Source: JAVBNJ01 sp031551625 (lineage in GTDB: Bacteria > Bacteroidota > Bacteroidia > Bacteroidales > UBA932). From it: a DNA stretch of 9,852 bases. Of the stretch, positions 1-6,153 are shown piece by piece. The notes beneath the pieces were generated by a model. That model saw only the letters and a list, made by a program, of their open reading frames with translations. It did not search any database and had not been told where the DNA came from. The stretch covers positions 1 to 9,852 of the forward strand of contig JAVBNJ010000122.1 in the NCBI GenBank assembly GCA_031551625.1, read 5' to 3'. Within the stretch, counting starts at the first letter, position 1, and every line of letters starts with the position of its first letter. Both the position numbers and the translations under genes were made by a program.

Positions 1-426
1 ATCCATTTCGTTGCTAAGAACAGCTTCTTCAATGTCCGAAAAAATATATTCGTGTAAATTGCCGGTATGCGGAAATGCAATTTTTAACAACAAGGCTGCG
101 GTGGTATAACGGCCGGGGATAGCAATTTTTGCATCGGGCAATTCGTCGGGATAAATTTTGCGTTTGCTCACCAACAACGGGCCATTACCGTAGCCCAATG
201 CACTACCTGCCGGAAGAATCTTGTATTTACCGGCCACATGTGCGTAAGCGTGGTAACTCAATTTGGTAATCGCCGCCTCTTCGTTGAAAGCCGCATGGTT
301 CAATGCTTCCACATCGGCCAGATGGTAGGTGAATTGCAAACCCTCGGTGTCAATTTTATGATGCACCATCGCATCAAATGCAAATGTGTCATTAGGACAA
401 GGCGAGAAGAAGAAGTTGAGGAGCAT
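1..426 (-). CDS. mqnD: 1,4-dihydroxy-6-naphthoate synthase (MqnD), N-terminal part, cut by window edge
   Basis: Converts cyclic dehypoxanthinyl futalosine to 1,4-dihydroxy-6-naphthoate, a late step of the futalosine route to menaquinone, in the cytoplasm. I translated the complement by hand: 142 codons are open from the ATG at 424-426 to the window edge. The N-terminus carries the family signature FSPCPNDTFAFDA (residues 7-19), then a block with ALGYGNGPLLVSK (77-89) and IPGRYTTAA (103-111), as in the periplasmic-binding-protein-like fold of MqnD. The usual length is about 270-290 residues, so roughly half is present. The start is chosen because the SPCPNDTF motif lies close to the N-terminus in this family and no nearby upstream ATG is in frame. 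It lies downstream of mqnB on the same strand with a 108-base gap and no visible promoter box, so the two are probably cotranscribed. The pairing with mqnB makes the call firm. Confidence 0.93.
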   Translation of the reverse strand, partial: MLLNFFFSPCPNDTFAFDAMVHHKIDTEGLQFTYHLADVEALNHAAFNEEAAITKLSYHAYAHVAGKYKILPAGSALGYGNGPLLVSKRKIYPDELPDAKIAIPGRYTTAALLLKIAFPHTGNLHEYIFSDIEEAVLSNEMD

Positions 427-509
427 AATATTTATTTTTTTGTCATGGATTACACGAACGGTTGCTTTGCCAACTTAATAAGTTAGTGTATTTACTTAGT
501 GTCTCAATG

Positions 510-534
510 CGTCATTGCGAGGTACGAAGCAATC
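510..534. repeat. Short palindromic repeat of the GTCATTGCGAG...GCAATC type
   Basis: A 25-base unit beginning CGTCATTGCGAG and ending GAAGCAATC, with ATTGC and GCAAT as inverted ends. It abuts the stop codon of mqnB. From memory, this type of element is scattered through intergenic DNA of many bacterial genomes. Only one copy is in the window, so its repeat status rests on recognition, not on a second copy here. Confidence 0.6.
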
Positions 535-569
535 TTATTCGTGTTCATTCGTGCAATTAGTGGCTAAAA
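535..569. repeat. Short repeat with TTCGTGTTCATTCGTGCAATTAGTGG core, overlapping the mqnB end
   Basis: A tract built of TTCGTG and ATTCGTG units, ending in AATTAGTGGC. I recognise it as a common dispersed element of Bacteroidota genomes, whose minus-strand reading gives the residues LATNCTNEHE. It lies directly against the GTCATTGCGAG element and runs into the coding sequence of mqnB, supplying its last ten or so codons and its stop. Only one copy is visible here. Confidence 0.6.
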
Positions 570-1197
570 TGTTTTTCAGTGCGTTTTGAAGATTTTGTAA
601 AGCCAGTGGTATATTCCATGCCGCTTTGTTGCGTACTTCCACTCTGTTGGAAATGGCGCGTAATGCAACGAATGGAGTTTTCTGTGATAAACAAACATAG
701 AAAAATGCCGCGCTTTCCATTGTTTCTATATCGGCAGCAAAGTGTTGTTGCAGTTCGTCAATACGCTGTTGCTGTCCACTGGCTGTTTGTACCGTGAGCC
801 CCGTTATTTGCGGAATGTTTTTCAATACATCAACTAACTGTTTAGGTATAGTATTTTTCAATGCTCCATCTACAAATGGGAAAGTGTTTTCGGACAACAG
901 TTTTTCATCGAACAGCGAGCTGAACCCGGTGGGCGTTTGCACACCGCTGTCGCCAAAATATTCAATAGTTGGCGTAACCACTGTGCCAATATCCAACTTG
1001 TTATTAAAACTGCCTGCAATACCAATATTTATGGCTATGTCGAAAGTACCGGCCAGTAATAATTTAGTAGTATGATAGGCTGTGGCCGTTACGCCAATAC
1101 CGGTAACAGCGCACGTTAGTTCGTGTTCCGAAGCTTTAATTATTTCTTGCGCCGCAAGCAATTCATTGTCGGTTGCGGCGGTAATCAGGATTTTCAT
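535..1197 (-). CDS. mqnB: Futalosine hydrolase (MqnB)
   Basis: Hydrolyses futalosine to dehypoxanthinyl futalosine and hypoxanthine, an early step of futalosine-dependent menaquinone synthesis, in the cytoplasm. The 220-residue protein has the nucleoside phosphorylase/hydrolase fold signatures: an N-terminal TAATDNEL segment (6-13), GIG at 33-35, AINIGIAGSF (55-64), and the IETMESAAFF substrate-site motif (157-166) with Glu158, Met160 and Glu161. LRAISNRVE follows at 179-187. The start ATG at 1195-1197 fits, because the first strand MKILITAAT is the usual N-terminus and a TATCTTTG promoter box lies 20 bases upstream. The gene is followed on the same strand by mqnD, the partner enzyme. Oddity: the last residues, LATNCTNEHE, are encoded by an intergenic repeat, so the original C-terminus was probably altered. 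Close relatives are MTA/SAH nucleosidases, but the mqnD neighbour and the NRVE motif favour MqnB. Confidence 0.93.
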   Translation of the reverse strand: MKILITAATDNELLAAQEIIKASEHELTCAVTGIGVTATAYHTTKLLLAGTFDIAINIGIAGSFNNKLDIGTVVTPTIEYFGDSGVQTPTGFSSLFDEKLLSENTFPFVDGALKNTIPKQLVDVLKNIPQITGLTVQTASGQQQRIDELQQHFAADIETMESAAFFYVCLSQKTPFVALRAISNRVEVRNKAAWNIPLALQNLQNALKNILATNCTNEHE

Positions 1198-1216
1198 AGT
1201 TCTGAAATTTTATCTG

Positions 1217-1224
1217 CAAAGATA
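1217..1224 (-). promoter_or_regulatory. Probable mqnB promoter, -7 box
   Basis: On the minus strand the box reads TATCTTTG, an exact TAnnTTTG match to the Bacteroidota primary sigma factor -7 element. It ends 20 bases before the mqnB ATG. I see no clear TTTG -33 element at the expected distance, so strength is uncertain. Confidence 0.6.
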
Positions 1225-1310
1225 CAACGACTACTAAATTTTGAACTCATAATCTGTTTTTCTTATGCTCATTGTGCCTTTTTGAATTTTATGTTGTGTA
1301 AATTTATTTG

Positions 1311-1318
1311 TACCTTTG
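1311..1318 (+). promoter_or_regulatory. Probable folE promoter, -7 box
   Basis: TACCTTTG is an exact TAnnTTTG match. The ATG at 1352 lies 33 bases downstream. A start of transcription near 1324 would leave a short leader and would place the alternative TTG codon at 1325 at the very 5' end of the message. The -33 element is weak. This box is divergent from the mqnB box, with about 90 bases between them. Confidence 0.6.
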
Positions 1319-1351
1319 TAAAGTTTGTCAAAATTAAACAATTCATTTGAA

Positions 1352-1960
1352 ATGGGAAACTGTGGGTTCGAAAAAGAAGAACGCTTTCATGGCGAAACGG
1401 TAGAAAAATTAAAAGAAAATTATAAATCAATACTCACTTCGATTGGCGAAGATGCCGAACGCGAAGGCTTGCTTAAAACGCCCGAACGGGTAGCTAAATC
1501 CATGTTGTTCCTCACGCAAGGCTACCATCAGGACCCTGCGGCTATTCTGGCATCGGCCAAATTCAAGGAAGAATACCAGCAAATGGTGTTGGTTAAAGAT
1601 ATTGAATTGTACTCGCTGTGCGAACATCACATGTTACCGTTCTACGGAAAGGCGCACGTAGCTTACATTCCCAATGGATATATCACCGGCCTTAGCAAAG
1701 TGGCGCGGGTAGTCGATGCCTTTGCCCGCCGTCTGCAAGTGCAGGAACGGCTTACGGTGCAAATCCGAGATTGCATTCAGGATGCGTTGAATCCGTTGGG
1801 AGTAGCGGTGGTTATCGAAGCAGCTCACATGTGTATGCAAATCCGTGGTGTGCAAAAACAAAATTCAGTAACCACTACTTCAGCTTTTACCGGTGCATTT
1901 ATGAAAGACAGCCGCACGCGCGAAGAGTTCATGCATTTGATAGGCGTACATATTCATTAA
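1352..1960 (+). CDS. folE: GTP cyclohydrolase I (FolE, type IA)
   Basis: Converts GTP to 7,8-dihydroneopterin triphosphate and formate, the first step of tetrahydrofolate and pterin synthesis; a cytoplasmic zinc enzyme. With the ATG at 1352 the protein has 202 residues, normal for the family. Zinc ligands are visible as Cys90 and His93 in SLCEHHMLPF and Cys161 in HMCMQIRGV. KTPERVAKSM (42-51), GLSKVARVVDAFARRLQVQE (113-132) and the NSVTTTSAFTGAF block (171-183) are the standard conserved segments. An in-frame TTG at 1325 would add nine residues (SKLNNSFE) unlike the family and would lie at the predicted transcript start, so the ATG is preferred. It is the first gene of a plus-strand run with nfnA 72 bases downstream. 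I see no odd features. Confidence 0.96.
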   Translation: MGNCGFEKEERFHGETVEKLKENYKSILTSIGEDAEREGLLKTPERVAKSMLFLTQGYHQDPAAILASAKFKEEYQQMVLVKDIELYSLCEHHMLPFYGKAHVAYIPNGYITGLSKVARVVDAFARRLQVQERLTVQIRDCIQDALNPLGVAVVIEAAHMCMQIRGVQKQNSVTTTSAFTGAFMKDSRTREEFMHLIGVHIH

Positions 1961-2032
1961 TGTTTCTCTTTTGTAGAGAGGGATAAGAGGGTGAAGTGAA
2001 AAAGTCGTAGCAAATTATCACATTAAAATAAC

Positions 2033-2893
2033 ATGTACAAAATTCTTGAAAAACGAGTATTAGCCAAAGACATTATATTGATGGACATCGAAGCGCCGCG
2101 CATAGCAAAGGCCGCTTTACCGGGACAATTCGTGATTGTCCGTGCCGACGAGCATAGTGAGCGTATTCCGTTGACTATTTCGGATTACAATGCAGCGAAA
2201 AATACGATTACACTGGTTACCCAGATTGTGGGCGCCGGAAGTCGTATGATTACGGATAAAGAAAAGGGCGATACTTTGCTTGATGTGGTGGGGCCGCTGG
2301 GACATCCGTCGGAATTTATTCACAAAACATCCGAGGAGCTAGAGCAGCTGCATTTGTTGTTTGTGGCCGGCGGTTTAGGAACAGCACCTGTATATCCACA
2401 AGTAAAATGGCTGCACGAACACGGCGCAAAAGTCGATGTGATTATCGGCGCCAAAACAAAAGATTTACTGATTTACGTAGACGAGATGAAAGCCGTGTGC
2501 GATAATCTCTACATCGCCACCGACGACGGTTCCGAAGGACGGAAAGGTTTGGTAACCGACGTAGTGAAATACCTGATAGACGAGGAGAAGAAACAGTACA
2601 ACACGATTATTGCCATTGGGCCAATGATTATGATGAAGTTTGTGGCGGCCACCGCCAAGAACTATAACATTCCGTCAATCGTCAGCTTGAATACGTTGAT
2701 GGTAGACGGCACCGGCATGTGCGGCGCTTGCCGCGTTACCGTGGGCGGCCAAACAAAATTCACCTGTGTCGACGGGCCGGAGTTCGACGGTGCGCTGGTT
2801 GATTTCGACGAAGCCATGCGCCGCCAAACGATGTACAAGCACATCGAAATCGAAGCCGATCATAAATGTAGAATCGGATTAACGAAAAGATAA
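2033..2893 (+). CDS. nfnA: NfnA-type FAD/[2Fe-2S] subunit of NADH-dependent reduced ferredoxin:NADP+ oxidoreductase
   Basis: Small subunit of the cytoplasmic electron-bifurcating NfnAB complex, which couples NADPH, NAD+ and ferredoxin pools. The 286-residue protein follows the ferredoxin-NADP reductase/dihydroorotate dehydrogenase PyrK-like layout: a flavin-binding barrel with RIPLTISDY (44-52), an NAD-binding domain with VAGGLGTAPVYP (111-122), and a C-terminal [2Fe-2S] site Asp225-x4-Cys230-x2-Cys233-x11-Cys245. I recall that an Asp plus three Cys ligand set is a special feature of this subunit. The gene is nine bases upstream of nfnB, a tight operon. Databases often label it sulfide dehydrogenase or dihydroorotate dehydrogenase electron-transfer subunit. 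No pyrD is adjacent, and the nfnB partner decides for Nfn. No TAnnTTTG box lies in the 72 bases after folE, so readthrough from folE is likely. Confidence 0.88.
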   Translation: MYKILEKRVLAKDIILMDIEAPRIAKAALPGQFVIVRADEHSERIPLTISDYNAAKNTITLVTQIVGAGSRMITDKEKGDTLLDVVGPLGHPSEFIHKTSEELEQLHLLFVAGGLGTAPVYPQVKWLHEHGAKVDVIIGAKTKDLLIYVDEMKAVCDNLYIATDDGSEGRKGLVTDVVKYLIDEEKKQYNTIIAIGPMIMMKFVAATAKNYNIPSIVSLNTLMVDGTGMCGACRVTVGGQTKFTCVDGPEFDGALVDFDEAMRRQTMYKHIEIEADHKCRIGLTKR

Positions 2894-2902
2894 GTAAAAA
2901 TC

Positions 2903-4288
2903 ATGGCCAATAAAATTCCGCGAATAGAAGCAAAAGAGCAAGACCCGAAAGTACGTGCAACAAATTTCCAGGAAGTATGCCTGGGTTTCACGAAAGAAGA
3001 AGCAATGCTGGAGGCTACTCGCTGCCTGCAATGTAAGAATCCGAAGTGTGTGGCAGGTTGTCCGGTAAGCATTCAGATTCCGCAATTTATTAAGCAAGTA
3101 GAGCAGGGCGACTTTGCCGAAGCGGCGCGTGTGATTGCTGCCGACAGTAGTTTGCCGGCTGTGTGTGGTCGTGTGTGCCCGCAAGAATCGCAATGCGAAG
3201 GCAACTGCATACTCGGCGTGAAAGGCCAACCGGTGAATATCGGAAAGTTGGAACGCTTCGTGGCCGATTTCAGTCGTGAGAATGACGTAGCCTTTTTAGA
3301 CAAACAACCCGGCAATGGCCATAAGGTAGCTATCGTGGGAAGCGGCCCTGCCGGTCTGTCGTGTGCATTCGACTTGGCGAAGATGGGCTATGAAGTTACC
3401 ATTTTCGAAGCGCTGCACAAGATTGGCGGCGTGTTGCAATACGGCATTCCCGAATTTCGCCTGCCGAAAGAAACAGTGGTGGAAAACGAAATAAAGAACC
3501 TGAAAAAATTAGGTGTTAAGTTTGAAACAAACGTGGTTATCGGCCGCACGGTTACTATTGATTCGCTGCTCGACGACGAAAAATTCGATGCGGTGTTTAT
3601 AGCCTCAGGCGCCGGCTTGCCGAAATTTATGGGCATCCCGGGCGAGAATCTGAATGGCGTGGTATCGGCCAACGAATTCCTGACACGTAACAACCTTATG
3701 CGCGCTTACGATAGCGCCTACCATACACCTATCTATGTAGGGAAACGGGTGGCGGTAGTCGGTGGCGGCAATGTGGCAATGGATGCCGCACGCACTGCAC
3801 TGCGACTGGGCGCCGAAGTAATGATTGTATACCGCCGTACCGAAAAAGAACTGCCGGCACGTGTCGAAGAAGTACACCATGCCAAAGAAGAGGGCGTCGA
3901 ATTCCACATGCTCACCAATCCGGTAGAAGTATTGGGCGATGAGCGTGGTTGGGTGCGTGGCATCCGTTGCGTACGCATGGAACTGGGTGAGCCTGATGCC
4001 AGCGGCCGCCGTAGCCCGGTGGTGATTCCTAATTCGGAATTCGACCTGCCTGTCGACGTGGTTATCATGTCGCTCGGCACTTCGCCGAACCCGTTGATAG
4101 CTGCCACAACCAAAGGGTTGGATATAAACAAACACCAATGTATTGTGGCCGATGATAACGGGGCAACTTCTCGCCCGGGTATATTTGCCGGTGGCGATAT
4201 TGTGACAGGAGCGGCTACCGTAATTCTCGCCATGGGTGCAGGCCGCAAGGCCGCCAAAGCGATTGATGAATTTATTAAAAGTAAATAG
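2903..4288 (+). CDS. nfnB: NfnB-type FAD/[4Fe-4S] subunit (glutamate synthase small-chain-like)
   Basis: Large subunit of the NfnAB complex: holds the bifurcating FAD and the NADPH site. The 461-residue protein has an N-terminal iron-sulfur domain with two cysteine clusters, Cys41-x2-Cys44-x4-Cys49-x3-Cys53 and Cys88-x3-Cys92-x5-Cys98-x3-Cys102. A first dinucleotide fold follows (VAIVGSGPAGLSCA, 142-155), then a second (VAVVGGGNVAMDAAR, 283-297) with YRRTEKELPAR (310-320) as the likely NADPH phosphate region, and a C-terminal FAD segment FAGGDIVTGAATV (428-440). The same fold serves as GltD (the beta subunit of glutamate synthase), and automatic pipelines often call it that. No gltB large subunit is nearby and nfnA lies nine bases upstream, so the Nfn role is more likely. 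It is followed by an inverted repeat and a small membrane protein gene. Confidence 0.9.
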   Translation: MANKIPRIEAKEQDPKVRATNFQEVCLGFTKEEAMLEATRCLQCKNPKCVAGCPVSIQIPQFIKQVEQGDFAEAARVIAADSSLPAVCGRVCPQESQCEGNCILGVKGQPVNIGKLERFVADFSRENDVAFLDKQPGNGHKVAIVGSGPAGLSCAFDLAKMGYEVTIFEALHKIGGVLQYGIPEFRLPKETVVENEIKNLKKLGVKFETNVVIGRTVTIDSLLDDEKFDAVFIASGAGLPKFMGIPGENLNGVVSANEFLTRNNLMRAYDSAYHTPIYVGKRVAVVGGGNVAMDAARTALRLGAEVMIVYRRTEKELPARVEEVHHAKEEGVEFHMLTNPVEVLGDERGWVRGIRCVRMELGEPDASGRRSPVVIPNSEFDLPVDVVIMSLGTSPNPLIAATTKGLDINKHQCIVADDNGATSRPGIFAGGDIVTGAATVILAMGAGRKAAKAIDEFIKSK

Positions 4289-4303
4289 AAATTAGAGTTT
4301 AGA

Positions 4304-4352
4304 AATCAGAAATTAGAAATTGCTTGCGCGCCAAAATTCTAATTTCTGAATT
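4304..4352. repeat. Inverted repeat of AGAAATTAGAA type between nfnB and the small membrane protein gene
   Basis: The arms TCAGAAATTAGAA (4306-4318) and TTCTAATTTCTGA (4337-4349) are perfectly complementary over 13 bases. Two further pairs lie beyond a mismatch on each side. The loop is GC-rich. The left arm is preceded by degenerate copies of the same AGAAAT/TTAGA words (4288-4303). AT-only arms and no T-tract make it a poor classical terminator. It resembles simple-sequence-like repeats common between genes of this phylum. Confidence 0.7.
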
Positions 4353-4359
4353 AAAGTAA

Positions 4360-4611
4360 ATGCAACTCGTAGCTGTTATAATTGTCTTCGCCATTGTGCT
4401 CGCCTTGTGTATGGCAGGTTTGGGCATTAGTATGCTGTTGCGCAAGAACGGAAAATTTCCTGAAACGGAAGTAGGTAGCAACAAGAACATGCGCAAACTC
4501 GGTATCACTTGTGCCAAGCAGGATGAGATGCGCAAATGGAAAAAAGCAAAGCGTAAAACAACTACTAAAGAACACGACTGCGCCAACTGTGAAGGTTGCG
4601 GGCTCGTGTAG
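4360..4611 (+). CDS. Small single-pass membrane protein with cysteine-rich tail, unknown function
   Basis: An 83-residue protein. Residues 1-26 form one hydrophobic segment (VAVIIVFAIVLALCMAGLGI...), followed by a basic flank (LRKNGK) that predicts a cytoplasmic C-terminus. The soluble part has KNGKFPETEVGSNKNMRKLG (29-48), ITCAKQ (49-54), a very basic stretch (KWKKAKRK, 59-66) and a C-terminal CANCEGC motif with Cys74, Cys77 and Cys80. The GKFPxTxVGxNKxMRKxGITC arrangement resembles small conserved 'membrane or secreted' proteins I remember from Bacteroidota. The overall plan (one helix plus cysteines) is also reminiscent of NqrM, the Na+-NQR maturation factor, but the residues do not match closely enough to name it. 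It lies 71 bases after nfnB and may share its message. The cysteines suggest metal or Fe-S binding, which is inference. Confidence 0.75.
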   Translation: MQLVAVIIVFAIVLALCMAGLGISMLLRKNGKFPETEVGSNKNMRKLGITCAKQDEMRKWKKAKRKTTTKEHDCANCEGCGLV

Positions 4612-4617
4612 TTCAGC

Positions 4618-4658
4618 ATTCAATATTCAAATAGCGACAAGCGCTTTGAATATTGAAT
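4618..4658. repeat. Perfect 14-bp inverted repeat of ATTCAATATTCAAA type
   Basis: The arms ATTCAATATTCAAA (4618-4631) and TTTGAATATTGAAT (4645-4658) are exact complements around a 13-base loop that itself holds AGCG/CGCT. Further degenerate TTGAATCTT words follow to 4680. It could fold as a hairpin in the RNA, between the small membrane protein gene and the phosphodiesterase gene. It has no T-tract, so a terminator role is doubtful. Confidence 0.75.
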
Positions 4659-4673
4659 CTTAAATTTTGAATC

Positions 4674-5255
4674 TTGAATTACCTCGCTCATATATTTCTT
4701 TCTTCTTCTCCGCAAGAACAAGTGGGTAATTTTATCGGCGATTTTGTGAAAGGGTGGAAGTACGAAAACTTTCCTGAAGAAATAAAAAAAGGAATTTTAC
4801 GGCATCGCGCTATCGACGAGTTTACCGACAACCATCCCATAGTGCAGCAGGCACGGGCGTTGCTACGCCCCACTTTTGGGCGGTATGCGGGGGTTGTACT
4901 CGATTTGTATTTCGACCATTTCCTGGCCGTTCGTTTTTCGGAGTATTCAGCTATGCCGTTGCGATCGTTTGCCTGCCGCTTCTATTGGGCACTGTGGCGC
5001 AATCGCCGCATACTGCCCGAACGGGTAAAAGGTTTTATGTGGCACTTTATCTTCACCAACCGTTTACACCGCTACGCCTCATTCAGCGGGCTTCACCAGT
5101 CGTTTAGCATCATGGCACGCTACAAACCGTTACCCGTCAATCCTGACGAAACTATTCAATTTTTACAGAAAAATTACGATGAACTGCAAAATTTGTTTCA
5201 GCAGTTCTTTCCGGAAGTTATTGCTTTTGAAGCAACCTATCTCAAAAAATTATGA
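4674..5255 (+). CDS. acpH: Acyl-carrier-protein phosphodiesterase-like protein (AcpH family, DUF479), TTG start
   Basis: AcpH removes the 4'-phosphopantetheine group from holo-ACP; members of this family are soluble metal-dependent HD-like hydrolases. The 193-residue protein begins NYLAHIFLS, the expected N-terminus (family consensus MNYLAHL), and has GNFIGDFVKG (18-27), RHRAIDEFTDNHP (43-55) with His44, Asp48 and Asp52, and GVVLDLYFDHFLA (73-85) with Asp77, Asp81 and His82. These carry the probable metal ligands. Length matches the family. The start must be the TTG at 4674: an in-frame TGA at 4668-4670 excludes anything further upstream, and the next in-frame Met would remove the conserved N-terminus. 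The TTG is part of a TTGAATCTTGAATT repeat tract. The gene converges on rpe. The family call is firm, but enzymatic activity in this phylum is inferred. Confidence 0.85.
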   Translation: MNYLAHIFLSSSPQEQVGNFIGDFVKGWKYENFPEEIKKGILRHRAIDEFTDNHPIVQQARALLRPTFGRYAGVVLDLYFDHFLAVRFSEYSAMPLRSFACRFYWALWRNRRILPERVKGFMWHFIFTNRLHRYASFSGLHQSFSIMARYKPLPVNPDETIQFLQKNYDELQNLFQQFFPEVIAFEATYLKKL

Positions 5256-5266
5256 AATAGTCGAAA

Positions 5267-5308
5267 TAAAAATCCGCGCAGATCCGTTCAATCCGCGTCA
5301 TCCGCGTT
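5267..5308 (-). repeat. 42-bp GCGGAT-rich repeat, copy 1
   Basis: Read on the minus strand it starts AACGCGGATGACGCGGATTG and ends in GCGCGGATTTTTA. It fills nearly the whole gap between the convergent acpH and rpe genes and begins directly after the rpe stop codon. It matches copy 2 at 9538-9579 (plus strand) at 37 of 42 positions by my alignment, without gaps. The unit is internally periodic: GGAT or GATT words recur every 9-10 bases. Confidence 0.85.
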
Positions 5309-5953
5309 CTATTGTTTGATAAGCCTGATCGCTTCTTCCGGGTTCGCAGCCGAGAATACCGCATTGCCCGCGACGAGGCAATCGGCTCCGGCCGCATAAA
5401 GCAGAGCGGCATTTTGTGCATTCACCCCACCATCTACTTGAATAAGTACATTCGCTTTTTCGCGCACAATCATTGCTTTCAGTTCTTCGATTTTATGCAG
5501 CGAACGTTCAATAAATTTTTGCCCGCCGAATCCCGGATTGACCGACATGATGAGCGCAAAATCCATTTCGTGCAGCACCTCGCTCAGCAACGCCACCGGC
5601 GTGTGCGGATTAAGCGCTACCCCCGCTTTCATGCCTAACGAACGGATATGTTGCAATGTCCGGTGCAAATGTAGGCATGCTTCGTAATGAACCGACAACC
5701 ATTCTACTCCCAACTTACTGAATTCGTCAATATACTTCTCAGGTTCTACAATCATTAAATGGGCATCGAGCGGTTTTTTTGCTTTGGCCGCAATTGACTT
5801 AATTACAGGGAATCCGTAGGAGATATTGGGTACAAAGCGTCCGTCCATGATGTCAAGGTGGAACCAGTCGGCCGCGCTGCGGTTCACCATTTCCGTTTCT
5901 TCGTTCAATTTTCCGAAATCGGCTGAAAGCATGGATACTGAAAGCATTTTCAT
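5309..5953 (-). CDS. rpe: Ribulose-phosphate 3-epimerase
   Basis: Interconverts D-ribulose 5-phosphate and D-xylulose 5-phosphate in the pentose phosphate pathway; a cytoplasmic TIM barrel with an active-site metal. From the ATG at 5951-5953 the protein has 214 residues, normal for the family. Visible motifs: SMLSADFGKLNEE near the N-terminus, FHLDIMDGRFVPNISYG with the metal-binding His and Asp, DAHLMIVEPEKYI, VNPGFGGQKFI, and IQVDGGVNAQNA with the second catalytic Asp, ending in AGADCLVAGNAVFSA. A longer open frame reaches 6037, but its extra 28 residues are low-complexity (KKINYQIFLHIFAKKF) and cross the predicted promoter, so they are not coding. The gene is divergent from rho. Confidence 0.95.
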   Translation of the reverse strand: MKMLSVSMLSADFGKLNEETEMVNRSAADWFHLDIMDGRFVPNISYGFPVIKSIAAKAKKPLDAHLMIVEPEKYIDEFSKLGVEWLSVHYEACLHLHRTLQHIRSLGMKAGVALNPHTPVALLSEVLHEMDFALIMSVNPGFGGQKFIERSLHKIEELKAMIVREKANVLIQVDGGVNAQNAALLYAAGADCLVAGNAVFSAANPEEAIRLIKQ

Positions 5954-5970
5954 TACAATGAATTTTTTTG

Positions 5971-5978
5971 CAAATATA
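5971..5978 (-). promoter_or_regulatory. Probable rpe promoter, -7 box
   Basis: The minus strand reads TATATTTG, a TAnnTTTG match, 17 bases before the rpe ATG at 5953. The expected -33 region (about 5998-6004) falls inside the rho promoter and has no clear TTTG. This box supports the short rpe start, since the upstream frame would begin before transcription. Confidence 0.5.
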
Positions 5979-5988
5979 TGTAAAAAAA

Positions 5989-6019
5989 TTTGGTAATTTA
6001 TTTTTTTGTTGTAAATTTG
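5989..6019 (+). promoter_or_regulatory. Probable rho promoter (TTTG-N19-TAAATTTG)
   Basis: TTTG at 5989-5992 and TAAATTTG at 6012-6019 with 19 bases between match the Bacteroidota -33/-7 consensus exactly. Transcription would begin near 6025, which gives rho a 5' leader of about 130 bases. Its -33 side overlaps the upstream part of the rpe promoter. Confidence 0.7.
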
Positions 6020-6153
6020 TACCGCTTTTGCAAACAATGATTTTCCACTATACTAATTTTGGCCTTCCGATTTAACCACACAGATATTGGTGGGCAAATT
6101 CCCCAAATACATCAAATTTATTACGTAAACGAAAAAAGACTCAATCATATTTT

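Noticed and set aside
238..486. Plus-strand 82-codon open frame
   Set aside because: It is antisense to mqnD, whose frame carries the family signature.
1325..1351. TTG start giving folE nine extra residues
   Set aside because: It lies at the predicted transcript start and adds non-conserved residues. The ATG at 1352 gives the family length.
3605..4257. Long open frames on the minus strand opposite nfnB
   Set aside because: No recognisable family, rich in His/Cys/Arg/Ser as expected of antisense to a GC-richer gene, and fully overlapped by nfnB with all its motifs.
4288..4359. Intrinsic terminator after nfnB
   Set aside because: The hairpin is A/T-only in the arms and lacks a T-tract. It looks like a repeat and may let transcription continue into the next gene.
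5954..6037. Upstream extension of rpe by 28 residues
   Set aside because: Low-complexity Lys/Ile/Phe-rich sequence that crosses the TATATTTG promoter box. The family N-terminus begins at MKMLSVSMLSADF.
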